This document shows positions 44,947-57,554 of a DNA stretch of 64,000 nt, piece after piece. Under the pieces are notes generated by a model. It was not told the origin of the DNA, did not search any database, and was given only the letters and a program-made list of their open reading frames with translations. The stretch spans positions 30,953,129 to 31,017,128 of the forward strand of contig OZ024828.1 in NCBI GenBank assembly GCA_964016985.1, in the 5' to 3' direction. Both the position numbers and the translations under genes were made by a program. Source of the DNA: Anodontia alba (lineage: Eukaryota; Mollusca; Bivalvia; Lucinida; Lucinidae). How positions within the stretch are numbered: the first letter of the stretch is position 1; each line of letters begins with the position of its first letter.

Positions 44947-45774
44947 GTGTAAAAAGTCCCCTCCGTACATCAGGTTATATTTTATTTCCTTTGGGATCAT
45001 TGGGCCCATCCTGACTAGTTTGAAAATTGAACACCGCTTAAGCCGACGCTAGGGACGTTTTCAGCATCGCAAACTACAGTGTTGCATATGAAGAGATTCA
45101 ATCAAACCGAGTCTCCGATTTTTGTGATTTTGTGTGTTCTTTGTTTCCAAAGGCAATCTTTTTAGCCTTTTATACTACTAAACCAGTGATCCCAAGGAAG
45201 CGACCTAATACAGCGCACTTTGTCAGCCTTCCCAACTTACACCTGAAAGCAGCAGTAGTGTCAACAAAGCTGTTGCATTCCAGCGAGATCAACAACCCAG
45301 TACCAGGTAACAAACAGATTCAGTGTCCTTGAAGTCGAAGAAACATATTGACGATGATGAGATCGAGGCAGAATACCAAACAGCTAAAGAAACGCTACCT
45401 GTGCTAACAAAGACAATAAAGAGAAAGACATTAAATATGTTGACCAGTGGATGCGGACGAAAGTCATCAGTGACACAAGAAGAAAAGGCCAACGAACAAC
45501 ATACCACAGATTGATCAAAATTGAAGCATACGGCAACAGATGAAAGGCATATGAATGCAAAACAAAACAAAGCAACAGTAGACACGGGGGTCTAGAGCGA
45601 TCAGATAACAAGAAACACCAATGGAAAGAATTAACGAGGGTGACGCCGCTTCGTGAGAATGACGAAATTAGTGCTAAGAACACGGATATAATACAAGATG
45701 ATACGTCAGTTCAGGCTGCCAGTGATAAGGACGAATAATGACAACACATAACGGCACAGTTGCAAACGCTGCCA
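44947..45774. other. Family Q repeat and an unassigned Lys/Glu-rich region
   Basis: GAGTCTCCGATTTT…TGTGTTCTTTGTTTCC at about 45108-45152 recurs inverted at 47790-47860 and partly at 60800-60843. Downstream, plus-strand frames (e.g. HIDDDEIEAEYQTAKETLPV at 45343) look protein-like but are broken and unrecognised; they may be old retroelement coding sequence. Confidence 0.35.
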
Positions 45775-46035
45775 CATTACGAAAACACGCCTATTCAAAC
45801 GCCACCAAAAACTGAAAATTTACAGATAAAGAACTCTGATATTTTTCATATTTCTGCTCAAAACATTAATTTTGGGTACTGGTTAGAACCACTTTGCCGA
45901 GGCGGTTCTAACGACTACCCACAATCAAAATAATGAATACCCCTGTAAATCCCAGTTTTACTATATAAAAATGGGGTTTAGGGGGGGGGGTGGGTGGGGG
46001 AGGGGTCAAAGTTATATAGGTATGTTTACGTGATG
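45775..46035 (-). mobile_element. Family B MITE, copy B6
   Basis: CATTACGAAAACACGCC to TATGTTTACGTGATG. The right hairpin flank (AACATAGATTGTGGG-type) is shortened, and a G-rich expansion (GGGGGGGGTGGGTGGGGGAG) has grown in the GGGTTTAGGGGG block. Confidence 0.75.
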
Positions 46036-46230
46036 ATACGAACAAAGAAGAACTCCAAAAGAGGAACCGCTGTGGAACGGTTAGTTTGAAAAATACTTGG
46101 GTGGGGATGGAATGGGGTAGGAGAGGATCTTAAACAATCAATCTCTTAATTCCGATGCACCTTCACGGTACAAGCCTGTGTGTACGAACCATATAAAGTC
46201 CTCTACATCATCAACGAAACAACAATTAAA
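46036..46230 (-). mobile_element. Family C PLE 3'-end fragment (copy C3)
   Basis: GAACCGCTGTGGAACGGTTA, TAGGAGAGGATCTTAAAC and ATAAAGTCCTCTACATCATC match the C2 blocks in diverged form. It abuts MITE B6 on the left and the (TA)n tract on the right. Confidence 0.5.
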
Positions 46231-46254
46231 GCCGCTGATTTTTTTCTAATATTT

Positions 46255-46257
<3 letters not shown>

Positions 46258-46349
<92 letters not shown>
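46258..46349. repeat. (TA)n microsatellite
   Basis: About 46 TA units. Confidence 0.95.
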
Positions 46350-46352
<3 letters not shown>

Positions 46353-47010
46353 GAAACAATGCTGAATTATTTTTCAGTTTGTTTTGAAGTATGATTCTAC
46401 TATTCTTGTGAGCAATGTCACGTACATTTTTCAATTTGTTTTGAAATATGATTTAACTATTCTTATGAGCAATATCACGTACATTTGTTGCTTGCTTCAT
46501 GTCAGAGTTTTAAGTGATATTGATACACATGGCTGATGTTCTGCTATTTTTCTGCAAGGGAGACACCATTTGTGACTTCCTGTTTACTTTCCTGCACACC
46601 AAGTCTATTCAGAAAAGGGGTCTACTGTAAAAGGAAACAATTTGCCCCCGCGGGAGCAAATTCATTCCTTTTATAGTAAACCTCTTTTCCGAAGCAATTT
46701 TGGCAGAATTACCTTCCTTGACAATGTATCCATTGCCTTTAAGTCTGCTATTAATCATAAATTTTATCTCATTACCGCTGGAAACATCAAAATCACACAA
46801 AAAATAAATGAACCTTATTTCAGGATAATTCTAATGATACTTTTGTAATAACTTTCAAATAACATGCGTTTTTCTCCATACGATTTATTGCATTAAATCT
46901 TCCGCTTATGGTACAATTAGGAGAAAAAATAGATATATCTCGAAACATACAGTAATGAACACATGCGCAATGCAAAATAATTTACCTTTGTAAAGTATTT
47001 TTCATGTACT
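46350..47010. other. Short direct repeat and a family F hairpin
   Basis: TTTTCA(A/G)TTTGTTTTGAA(A/G)TATGATT occurs near 46373 and 46430 with a shared GAGCAAT(G/A)TCACGTACATTT tail (about 58 bp apart). At about 46618-46690 GTAAAAGGAAAC and CCTTTTATAGTAAACC arms surround TTTGCCCCCGCGGGAGCAAA (family F). Confidence 0.55.
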
Positions 47011-47196
47011 CATTACAAAAACAGGCCTATATAATTTTGACCCCCATAAACCCCACTTTTATATAGTAAAACTGGGGTTTACAGGGGTATACATTATTTT
47101 TCTTATTTCTGCTCAAAACATAGATTGTGGATACTCGCCGAGGCGGTTCTAACGAGTTTAAGGGGGTCAAAATTATATAGGCATGTTTTCGTGATG
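47011..47196. mobile_element. Family B variant B7 with the same end on both sides
   Basis: Starts CATTACAAAAACAGGCCTAT and ends ATAGGCATGTTTTCGTGATG; both halves carry the TATAATTTTGACCCCC-type block, unlike B1-B6 where the two ends differ. The hairpin lacks one arm. Looks like a foldback rearrangement of family B. Confidence 0.75.
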
Positions 47197-48082
47197 GTAT
47201 ATGGCACAGGCAGTCTGCCATCGCAGTCTGATTAAAGACTTCTCTCAAAGCTCAATGCATAGTTAAGGATGTCTGTCGGTTCTGGCGGATAGAGAAACCC
47301 TGATTAGACTGCGCGGTTCTTGCTGAAAACGTCAAGCGAAAAAGTGCCTTCGAACATGGCAAAATGCACATTCTGATCGTTATGCGCACGCTCACTCTCC
47401 ATTCACACATTCGTCAGTTCTGTAGTATCCAATGATTCTGTGAGTGAACAGTAAGGCTCTGATTGGACTGCGCAGATGCGCGGACTGATCTGGGCCTTCG
47501 CTGTACACATTATGCCCGAAAACGCATTTATGCGTGGCGCAGTCCATATATCGCTTGCAAAATCGAATGCCTGCTTGAAGGTTAAGGTCTTATGTTGACC
47601 TTGTAAAACATGTAAATTACATTTTGTACCTGTATACATGCTAAGGCTGTTGTTTGTCTAGCTTAAACTGTGTGAGAGTGAACGGATTTCTGACATAATT
47701 TTACAGAAACGTACCCGACAGCAAAATCATAAGGACGTGTCGAAAACTCGGCTCCTTGTATTGAAGGGCAAATAAAAATCTAAACTATTGCCTTTGGAAA
47801 CAAAGAGCACACACAAGAAGGAAAATCGGAGACTCGATTTCATTAAGTCATATACAGAGGGCTTATTTGCGAGGCTGTATTTGAGCTTTGTACGCTCGAC
47901 ATACAAAACGCTACATAGCTCGTGTCTAGGGTATACCTTTTGCCTTTTTGTATATTGAAAAGGAGACGTCCTGACGTTAAGATGTCATGTTGTTTTTTTT
48001 TTTTTTTTTTTCTCGACTTAACTCTTGACGTGGTGGGTAAACTTTTCAGCCGAGGACATGTCCATTTGTTTTTTATATTTTA
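47197..48082. other. Worn foldback remnants and family Q repeat
   Basis: 47270-47560 has AAACCCTGATTAGACTGCGC and ACTGCGCAGATGCGCGGACT (L-like). 47790-47862 is an inverted family Q copy. T run near 47992-48011. No coding exon recognised. Confidence 0.4.
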
Positions 48083-48163
48083 CCCAGGAAACAGGACTTG
48101 ACATTTCATGCAAATTGTCTTCATTGGAGACAATTTCCATGAAATGTCAAGTCCTGTTTCTGG
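48083..48163. mobile_element. Family H foldback, copy 1
   Basis: CCAGGAAACAGGACTTGACA faces TGTCAAGTCCTGTTTCTGG, with TTTCATGCAAATTGTCT and its partner inside. An almost perfect 81-base hairpin. Confidence 0.8.
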
Positions 48164-48667
48164 AAAAAAAGAAACAAAATATCATCAGTTGGTCATCTGC
48201 TGAATTTGCAAGGAGAGTGGTAATGGTTAACACATGTAAAATGTTTGTTGAACCTTCACTTTCATGCATTTAATGTCTATAGGTACACATTCAAGGAAAA
48301 CTAACTGTCAAAATGTATTTGCATACCTTCTGAAGAGAGGCTTTCTCTAATAACGGGGGCAAATTATTTTCCTTTCCATAAAACGCTTGGCGAACAGGAA
48401 ATCAAACAGGAAGCCAAAAATATGTCTCCTTGGCGGAAATAGCGAAAAACCTACTAAGTGTATCCAGACCCCTTAAGGTATTATAATTCAAATGTTCTAA
48501 CTCCTTAAGAAACAAATGGAAGCAATTAGTTACGTCACATCACAACAAAACATAATAGGGGTCATACGGTTTAAGATTTTGTATTCCGTAAGAAGTATAT
48601 TGAGAGGGATATCTCATTAAACATAAGAAGATTATTTGAGGTAGTTGACACGATCTATAAACTATAT
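48164..48667. other. Family F scrap and unassigned DNA
   Basis: TACCTTCTGAAGAGAGGCTT and ATTTTCCTTTCCATAAAACG near 48325-48390 are family F phrases. Nothing recognised in the rest. Confidence 0.35.
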
Positions 48668-49102
48668 TATTGCATAAAAAAGCAGTGCCGCACGTTTTTT
48701 ACAAGCCGTGAAAAGCGGCGAAAAGCTTGTATTAACAAGGCAATTCACGCTCTGTTAATGTACGGCTACGCAACTCAATATGCTCGTACCAGGGCCACAG
48801 ATTTGCTGCGTTACGAGATGTGTACTGCCCGGCCATAGAACGAGCATAGTCCGTGGAAAATTGCGTTCGTGAGACATCGGTGAAAAGGCGAAACAAAATT
48901 ATGCAAGAAATAACGCGAAATGTTGCAAATGTTTTCAGTTTTTATGTAATAATAGCGATCGAACATGGTTTTTCAATGCATTAACATTCGCCAGGCCCCT
49001 AGGGAGGTATTGAAAACCGCGGCCTCCGGCCTCGGTTTTCAAACACCTCCCTTGGGACCTGGCGAATGTTAATGCATGAAAAACCATGTTTGATCCCTAT
49101 AA
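48668..49102. mobile_element. Family D repeat with a long hairpin, copy 1
   Basis: Left part has CGGCGAAAAGC, TGTATTAACAAGGCAATTCA and GAACGAGCATAGTCCGTGG. The right part (48958-49094) is a hairpin with about 60-base arms: CATTAACATTCGCCAGGCCC and AGGGAGGTATTGAAAACCG facing their complements around CGGCCTCCGGCCTC. Copy 2 at 57025-57460, truncated copy 3 at 60844-61069. Confidence 0.75.
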
Positions 49103-49955
49103 TCGGATTCTAAAAAGAATGGTCCTTGAGAGCAATGAATACACTCACAAACTTTAAACAGCTGAAATGGCAAATTTCTGGGCCAGACTAGCATACTTAT
49201 ACAAACATAAAGTATTGCTTAGAAAATTCTAAATTGCTTCTAAAATGAAAACAAGAGGACCATATGGTCCTGATTTTTCCCATTAGCCCTGAGACAGTCA
49301 TGTTATATAAAGTGAACTTATCGATTGTTTGTTGTCATAAAGGCTCATGTGTTTTTAAGGGACTACATACCCAGTTTCTGAATACTGTTTTGCCGGCCAT
49401 ACAATAGTTAAAGGATCAACTTTGAACTACACAGTGCCAAGATCTGCGGATGCTATTAAGTGTGATAATATTTCAGTAATATAAACATTTGAGGCTGCAT
49501 ATGGAAATTAAATTCAAATAAACTCAGTAGTTTTAGAGGAAAAATTCTTAAAGAATGTTGACGGACGACGATGACGACGGAGGCTACCATCCTTTCAGCT
49601 CTCCCAGAGCCCTTGGTTCAAAAATGCGCTATTTCAGCTTTTGCCATTCAAAACCTAAGGCTCAAATTTGGCCATGTTATAAAACAAGTCAAGATCAACC
49701 CAGGGACATTGTTTATATAAACTTAATAGTACTTGTGTCCTTGATGCTACATACAAAGTTTAAAGGCAATCAGTCCGCTGGTTCCAAAGAAAAATACTTT
49801 TTAATTATTTTACCATATATGGGGCATGGCGGCAATCTTGGTCATGTTACCTAGACAATTTTCCCATCCCACAGCAGTTTCATATGACATTTAATTTTGA
49901 TTAGCAAAGAAGTTCCTAAGAAAAAAAAGTAAATAAAATAAAATAAAATAAATAA
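48877..49955 (+). repeat. 1.08-kb near-identical direct repeat, copy 1
   Basis: From TCGGTGAAAAGGCGAAACAA to the A-rich TAAAATAAAATAAAATAAAT tail, matching 60844-61921 with only scattered single-base or 1-bp indel differences in what I compared. Covers the right part of D copy 1 and the following family E element. Confidence 0.85.
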
Positions 49956-50313
49956 ATTAATAAAAATTCAACCCAAGTGACCTTTGGCAAAATGGCCTTG
50001 AAGTTGACTGAATTTTCTTATTACAGATTATAAGCAACACAAAAAATGCACTAGTTCAGCTTTACCAATTTTAAAGCCTAAGTAACCATTTGACTTTGCC
50101 GTAAAACTTTCAGTTTCAAGGCAATAAGGCCAGTAGTTCTGGAGAAGAAGACTTTTTAAGTTGTTTTTAATCATATATATATGGGGATGATGGCTTTTTG
50201 TTTTTACATATATGGGCATGGTGGCCACCTTGGTCATCTGATATGGATCATTTAAATAAAATTTCATCTTCCCATCCCACATCGGCTTCCTATAAAATAT
50301 ATTTTTAATTAGC
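49249..50313 (+). mobile_element. Family E repeat, one full and one partial copy in tandem
   Basis: Opens AACAAGAGGACCATATGGTC. The first unit ends with an A-rich tail (49919-49965) after CATGGCGGCAATCTTGGTCA; a second, older unit (49975-50313) repeats the phrases CAAAATGGCC, GTTTCAAGGCAATAAGGCCA, GGCATGGTGGCCACCTTGGT. The opening resembles that of family N, hinting at a common origin. Confidence 0.6.
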
Positions 50314-50854
50314 CTAGAACTTTCTATGAAAAAGGATTTAAACAAAAACACCCTTAACCTATACCTAATTCCTTCTAGAACTTTCTACTAGCGTATGAAA
50401 AGGGATTTAAACAAAAACACCCTTAACCTAAACCTAATTCCTTCACAAAAGTTATCAGCATCTTCAAAATCAGTCAGGTACACCGAATTATAGAACAAAA
50501 AGACCGCAAAAAGTTTTGCAGCCAAAAACGATTTTTGAGGGGTGGAGGTGGGGATAGGGATGTGGGGTGTGGCGCGGGGGGGGGGGGGAATCAATTTAAG
50601 CAGGAATAAATTTCTGACATATAACTGTGATGCTATTTAAAAAATTTAAATCATTTGATTAAATTCATTTACTCTGGGTGTGCTACATATATGCTAACAT
50701 TAAAGCAATCAATAAACTGCATTTGTGACTTTTTGGGACCAAAAATAGGACTTTTTCATAAACAAATGCGGAAAACTGGATTTTTTTTATCGTTTTGTTT
50801 TAGAAAAAAATACTGCTAAGAATTGCAGAAAATATTTTAATGTAAATGTTACAT
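50314..50854. repeat. About 60-bp tandem duplication, then unassigned DNA
   Basis: AGAACTTTCTA…GGATTTAAACAAAAACACCC and TTAACCTAAACCTAATTCC occur twice (about 50316 and 50375). A G run lies at 50576-50588. Nothing recognised in 50600-50854. Confidence 0.6.
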
Positions 50855-51620
50855 AAGGCTGTCCAGCAAATCACATCAGATCCGCATCAAGTTATCAACA
50901 TCAAAGAGAAGACCGACAAATACAATTTAAGAGCCAAAAACAAAAAACAAAAAAAAAAAAAAAAAAAACAAACAAAAAAAAAAAAAAAAAAAAAAAAACA
51001 AAAAAAAAACAGAAAACAAGCAGAGATGGCACTTTTTTCCAAAACGGTGGCACTCAATTGCCCGAAATTTACTGAATATATCTTTAACTTACGTAGTCAT
51101 AACAAAAACATGCCTATTCAAATATATTAAAAATTTCACCACCAAAAACTGAAAGTTTTCAGATAAAAATTCTGATACTTTTTCATATTTCTTGCTCAAA
51201 ACATAGATTGTGGGTACCCACTAGAACCGCCTCGCCGAGTACCCACAATCTATGTTTTGAGCAGAAATAAGAAAATAAGAAAATTAATGTGTACCCCTGT
51301 AAACCCCAGTTTTACAATATAAACGTGGGGTTTAAGGGGGTCAAAATTATATAGATATGTTTTCGTGATGATAAAAAGAAAAACATTAGTAATGAAACAC
51401 TATTATAGAAATTTGATAAATCGTACCACAATGTATGTACCGCCTTGGAACGATTAGTAATATATTACTAGATGTCTTACGCTAGCTTTACGAGATCCCA
51501 AACCTCGCTCTTAGCTTCTATAATGGTAATAAAAATATATATTTGTTCGGCCAGCGTGGAGGTCGTTTTACTCATCCATGAATCATTATGAGCAACAAAT
51601 AAATCACAGATAAAGTCTTT
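50855..51620 (-). mobile_element. Family C PLE 3'-end fragment (copy C4), interrupted by MITE B8
   Basis: CAAGCAGAGATGGCA and TATCTTTAACTTACGTAG (left) and CCGCCTTGGAACGATTAG, TTACGCTAGCTTTACGAGAT, TCATCCATGAATCATTATGA (right) follow the C2 order. Poly(A) with C breaks at 50947-51010. MITE B8 splits it at 51098-51370. Confidence 0.65.
51098..51370 (-). mobile_element. Family B MITE, copy B8
   Basis: CATAACAAAAACATGCC to TATGTTTTCGTGATG. Part of one hairpin arm is deleted (ACCCACTAGAACCGCCTCGC followed at once by CGAGTACCCACAATC). Inserted within the C4 retroelement fragment. Confidence 0.8.
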
Positions 51621-51777
51621 AAAGAGGAAAAAGGAAGGAAGTTGAAGAATGTACTAAGATATAAAATCTAGACAAAATATGAATTTCAATGCATTTTCTC
51701 ATTTATCAAAATTCGACAAAATAAATGAGTTATCAAGGTTGGAGGTTATCCGCAAAACTACTTTTATGAGCACAGCT

Positions 51778-51778
51778 C

Positions 51779-51860
<82 letters not shown>
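51778..51860. repeat. (TA)n microsatellite
   Basis: About 41 TA units, about 160 bases beyond the C4 fragment. Confidence 0.95.
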
Positions 51861-51863
<3 letters not shown>

Positions 51864-52439
51864 AAGTTCTTATTTTATTTGTTTATTTATCTTATTGTCA
51901 GTTTGTATATTTTTTATCTGATTTATTTAAAGTTACCTTAACTAGATTGCGACTGTATTGATTTGTAATTGTTAAACAGTTATATAACTGCTTGATTCTT
52001 AAAGTGTAAAGGATTTTCTCCTTTTTTGTAAAACGTGATTATTATTTATCCTAAAATGGCATTTCTGTAGCAAATTAAAATTATTTTGTTTTAAAAATAT
52101 TCAAGTTTTGTGCATTTTTTTGACAAAACAATCCTTTTTATTTTTACTCCAAAAGACCCATTTTTAATAGATGAACTGCTTTGAAATTTTTTATACATTT
52201 AGCAAACATCAGGTTAAATGGAATTTGCTGATTTAAGTTGTTTAAATATCATTATTATTGTTTCTGAAATTTATTTATCTTTTGTTGATTTTTGATTAGA
52301 TTTTCGACATTTTTTTTTCCAAATTCTCGTTTTTGGCTGCAATTAGTTTTGAAGACTTTTTTTTTCAAGGTACCTTACTGATTTTGAAACTGTTAATAAC
52401 TTCTATGAAAGAATTAGTGTTTACCTCTAAGCCTATTTT
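51861..52439. other. T-rich unassigned DNA
   Basis: Very AT-rich. Contains TTTTTGGCTGCAATTAGTTT-like words resembling 50520 in reverse. No coding frame. Confidence 0.35.
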
Positions 52440-52887
52440 TCCATAGCATAATTCAACCAAAGTGACCTTTGAGCAATGCCACTAAATGACCATTACCTTT
52501 AGTATCCATAGATGTTGAAGCTGACTGCATTTGCATATCGCAGATTATAATAGAAACAAAAAATGCCCTTTTTCAGTTTTCCCAATAGTAAGTCTAGGGG
52601 ATCAAATTTGACCTTGCAGTAAAATAGGTTATGGTCTAAACACAGAATTATAGTACTAGTCTCAGATGCTACATACCAAGTTTCAAGGCAATCGGCCTAG
52701 TGGTTCTTGAAAAGCAGAGTTTTCTTTAAAGTTTTTACTCAATATGGGTATGGCCGCAATTTCGCACTCATGCACTTGTGTTTATGTAATATGTATGCCC
52801 ATGTTCCCAATTATAAACAGTGATAATAGTGGTATACTGGGTTCTACATTATTACATAAGACGTTTGAAGTTTTAAATCGGCTTTTC
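52440..52887 (+). mobile_element. Family E repeat fragment
   Basis: GTGACCTTTGAGCAATGCC, GTTTCAAGGCAATCGGCCTA and ATGGGTATGGCCGCAATTTC follow the order of the family E units at 49249-50313. The T run at 52888-52942 follows. Confidence 0.55.
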
Positions 52888-52942
52888 AGTTTTTTTTTTT
52901 TTTTTTTTTTTTTTTGTTTTTTTTTTGTTTGTTTTTTCAGTA
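52888..52942 (-). repeat. Poly(T) tract
   Basis: T runs with G breaks. Confidence 0.9.
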
Positions 52943-53039
52943 ATTGGATCAGTAAATCTATCTAAATGTCTGTAAATTAATCACACCTTCCCCATTTCAG
53001 AATATCTCACGCAGAAGACGCCATGGATGGCTTATATAT

Positions 53040-53365
53040 AAGCGAACCTTAATGGCTCGAACCATGGAATTTTTTCTAGATATGGGTAGTTCCAGCCACT
53101 TAGTCATAGCGCTAGCTAAGAAACAAACGGGAATAATATTTGGCTGTCGTTTCGATTTTCTATATATTAATGGTGTGTTGATTGTACTCGATTCTAATGG
53201 TTACACACAATATAAATTTCATGATAAAATGGGGACAAATTCCTAAAATATCCCTAAATATTAGTTTTCTTGAGCTGTGAAGAAATTCCTAGGGATTCAA
53301 AAACCAGTTCGAATTAGCCTCGGTAAGCGAGTCATCGGTATTTGAGCAATGGAGGGTTTACGGTT
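53040..53365 (-). mobile_element. Family A MITE, copy 4 (decayed, inverted)
   Basis: GCGAACCTTAATGGCTCGAA at the left; worn CAATGGAGGGTTTACGG at the right. Internal ATGGGTAGTTCCAGCCAC, TTAGTCATAGCGC and CGTTTCGATTTTCTA match copies 1-2 in reverse. The hairpin core survives only as GATTGTACTCGATTCTAATG. Confidence 0.55.
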
Positions 53366-53422
53366 ACACAGTAGTTCTAGTTAGGAAGGTATCAATATTA
53401 ATATTTGTCTTATGTCTTCACC

Positions 53423-54727
<1,305 letters not shown>

Positions 54728-54785
54728 GCAAACAGTGTAGACCCAGATCAGAACGCGGCGTCTGATCAGGGTCTACACTGATTGC
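54728..54785. mobile_element. Family L foldback, copy 4
   Basis: GCAAACAGTGTAGACCCAGA faces TCAGGGTCTACACTGATTGC. Confidence 0.75.
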
Positions 54786-55017
54786 ATTAAGTAAAAAAAA
54801 TCATGGAAGCATGGTAATAATAAATGTAAACACGGCACCCCTTCTACTGGAAAAGGTTCGGTCAAACGAGATCAGGTACAGCTAGGAGAGTCCACTCGGT
54901 AGAAATGGGTTGACGAGTTTCGGGGAAGCAAATGCATTAAAATGTCAATGATACACAATGATAAACATTAACGGAAAATTAAAATAATGGTGGATCGGTA
55001 GCAAGGTAGGTTACTTT

Positions 55018-55028
55018 ACTTATTTATT

Positions 55029-55072
<44 letters not shown>

Positions 55073-55499
55073 TTGAATATTTATTGCAAGATGCCAGCTT
55101 ATAACAATAATAATGGTTAAATAAATAAATAAATAAATAATAATAATAATGATAATTATTGTTATTAGTAGTAGCAGTAGTAGTTGTATCATTATTGTTA
55201 TCATTATTAGCAGTAGTAGTAGTAGCAGTAGTAGTGTGGGGTATACTGTTGTCACGTTGGTTGTCCGTCCGTACGTTTGGTCCTAGCGGGGGTATCAAAT
55301 ACCTGCTTATCGATACTTCTTCTTCTTCTTATTATTATTATTATTATCATTATTATTTGAATGTTCACCGCAAGAGGCCAGCTAATTGCTTCAAAACTGA
55401 CAGAAACAATCAGAATGCGCAGTCCATGATGCGCCATCGCAATTCCCCACGCTCGTTGCTAATTTTGCTAATAGCATAACGGACAAATGGACTTACTCC
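55018..55499. repeat. Trinucleotide-rich duplicated block
   Basis: (TTA)n 55037-55070, (AAT/AGT)n 55123-55235 and (CTT/ATT)n 55317-55357. TATT(A/T)CTTGAATATTTATTGC at 55067 and ATTATTTGAATGTTCACCGC at 55352 each continue AAGA(T/G)GCCAGCT, showing a duplicated segment about 285 bp apart. Confidence 0.7.
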
Positions 55500-56160
55500 C
55501 CCACAACCTTACCATGAGGGGAGGTCATGTAGCAAGTTTGGTTTAATCCCACCAAGTGGTTTAGGAGGAGATAGCGTGACGGACAGATGGACAGACGTCA
55601 AACGGACAAACGGAAAAATAATGTTGCTCTCGCACACACTTACCATGAGGGGAAGTAATGCTGCAAGTTTGGTCGAATTCCGCCCAGTGGTTTAGAAGGA
55701 GATAGCGTGACGGACAAATGGACGGACGACGGACGCACGGAAGAAAATGTTACTTTCGCACCCCCCTATCATGAGGAAAAGTGATGTAGCAAGTTTGGTT
55801 AAATTCCGCCCAGTGGTTTAGGAGGAAATCTCGTGACAGAGAGGTGGACGGACGACGGACGCACGGACGGACGGACACACGGAAAAGTAATGTTGCTTTC
55901 GCACACCCTTACCATGAGGGGAGTGATGTAGCAAGTTTGCTTGAATACAGCCCAGTGGTTTAGGAGGAGATAGTGTGACAGACAAATGGGAGGACGAACG
56001 CAGGGACGGAAGGACGCACAGAAAAATAATGCTGCTCTTGCACACTCTTACCATGAGGGAAAGTGATGTACCAAGTTTGGTAGAATTCCGCCTGGTGGTG
56101 TAGGAGAAGATTGCGTGATGGACGGACGGATGGAAGGACGGATGGATGAATATCCTCATC
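55500..56160. repeat. Minisatellite, five units of about 126-143 bp
   Basis: Units start at TACCATGAGG (55510, 55641, 55767 as TATCATGAGG, 55910, 56049), each holding AGCAAGTTTGGT, CCGCCCAGTGGTTTAGGAGG, AGATAGCGTGACGGACA and a variable GACGGACGGAC run. The final GACGGACG motif resembles the right end of family N. Confidence 0.8.
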
Positions 56161-56321
56161 GCTTAAAAAAAAAAAAAAGAATGGGGATAAAAATGTGGTG
56201 ACAAATGTACCTACACTCAAGGAATAAAGTACTTCCAAGGTATCGGATAAGTGAAGTCATTGGATAAGTCACGAAATAGGTCGCGTCATGTGAAACGTGT
56301 TTTTGGGCATTTGCGAACAGC

Positions 56322-56380
56322 GAAGGCCTAGATCAGCCTTCGCATCCGTGCAGTCTGATCAGGACCTTCACTGTCCGCGA
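56322..56380. mobile_element. Family L-like foldback, copy 5
   Basis: TGCGAACAGCGAAGGCCTAG facing CAGGACCTTCACTGTCCGCG. Confidence 0.55.
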
Positions 56381-56419
56381 ACAAAATTATTGGACACTAC
56401 ATAATGTATGAATGGATAG

Positions 56420-56770
56420 GAAAGGTTTGGATGATCCCTTGCGCATGCGCATTTTGCGCATTGTCGAAGCCGCGTTCTCGCTTGACGCGGCCCAAACAGC
56501 AATACAAAACAATACTAATTCGAAGCCAGATTTAAACAAAAGAAGAATGAAAACAATTAGCGCATTGTACGATTAAAATCAAAACTGTATGCGGTTAGCG
56601 GAGGGCGGAGTTTGAGCTGGGAATGGACAGAGACTTAAACTTGTTTCTGCAGGCACCAATTCTCGCCCTTACTTCGCCCTTTATTTTATAAGCCTTCCGG
56701 AAATTGTGAACTTGTCAACTGCTAGCGGATGTAACAGTGCGGATCAGGTATCAGTGTGAGCATGTGAGAA
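56420..56770 (+). promoter_or_regulatory. Possible promoter-like island
   Basis: Higher GC than its surroundings and no repeat match. Holds TGCGCATGCGCA (56440, full NRF1-type palindrome), GGGCGGAG (about 56604), a TTTATTTTATAA stretch (about 56679) and CTTCCGGAAAT (ETS-type palindrome, about 56693), then a GT-type donor context CAGGTATCAG (about 56747). No coding sequence follows. Motif-based and speculative. Confidence 0.2.
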
Positions 56771-56811
56771 GATATTTTGTAGCATTTCCGATGTTTTTCA
56801 TATAAAAATAT

Positions 56812-56844
<33 letters not shown>
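56812..56844 (-). repeat. Poly(T) tract
   Basis: About 30 T residues. Confidence 0.9.
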
Positions 56845-56848
<4 letters not shown>

Positions 56849-57024
56849 AGATTCTTTACCTGATACTACTTTTACAATGGTATTGAGATAAGCAACCAAC
56901 GGGGCGACATTTTAAATAATCGACACTCACATTTCCTGGTAGTTGCTGGTTCATGGTTTCTAGTCGTTTCCATTTCAATCATATCAGTCATAATCCTTTC
57001 AACACGCCGACCACAACAGGTATC

Positions 57025-57460
57025 ATTGCATAAAAAGCAGTGTCGCACGTTATTAACAGCAGTGCATTAACCGGCGAAAAGCCGTGTATTAACAAGGCAA
57101 TTCATGCGCTGTTAATGCACAGCTACGTAACTTTCAATATGATCGTACCGAGACCATAGATTTGCTGCCGTTACATGAGTATACTGCCCGGCCCTGGAAC
57201 GAGCATAGTCCGTGGAAATTGCGTTCGCGAGACATCAGTGAAAAGGCGAAACAAAATAGAGCAAGAAATAACGCGAAATGTAGCAAATGTTTTCACTTTT
57301 ATGCAATAATAGCAATCGATCATGGTTTTTCAATAAATTAACATTCGCCAGGGCCCTAGGGAGGTGTTGAAAACTGCGGCCTCCGGTCTCGGTTTTCAAC
57401 ACCTCCCTCGGGACCTGGCGAATGTTAATGCATGAAAAAATATGTTTGATCCCTATAATA
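57025..57460. mobile_element. Family D repeat with a long hairpin, copy 2
   Basis: ATTGCATAAAAAGCAGTGTC to GATCCCTATAAT. Full length, several percent diverged from copy 1. Hairpin at about 57320-57455. Unlike copies 1 and 3 it is not followed by a family E element. Confidence 0.75.
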
Positions 57461-57554
57461 TTGCCAAATATTTTAGATTTCTCGGGTTTTACTAAAACCC
57501 TTAATATGACAGAAATGTACTTTACTAGGTTGCATACGCATCCTGGCACTAACT

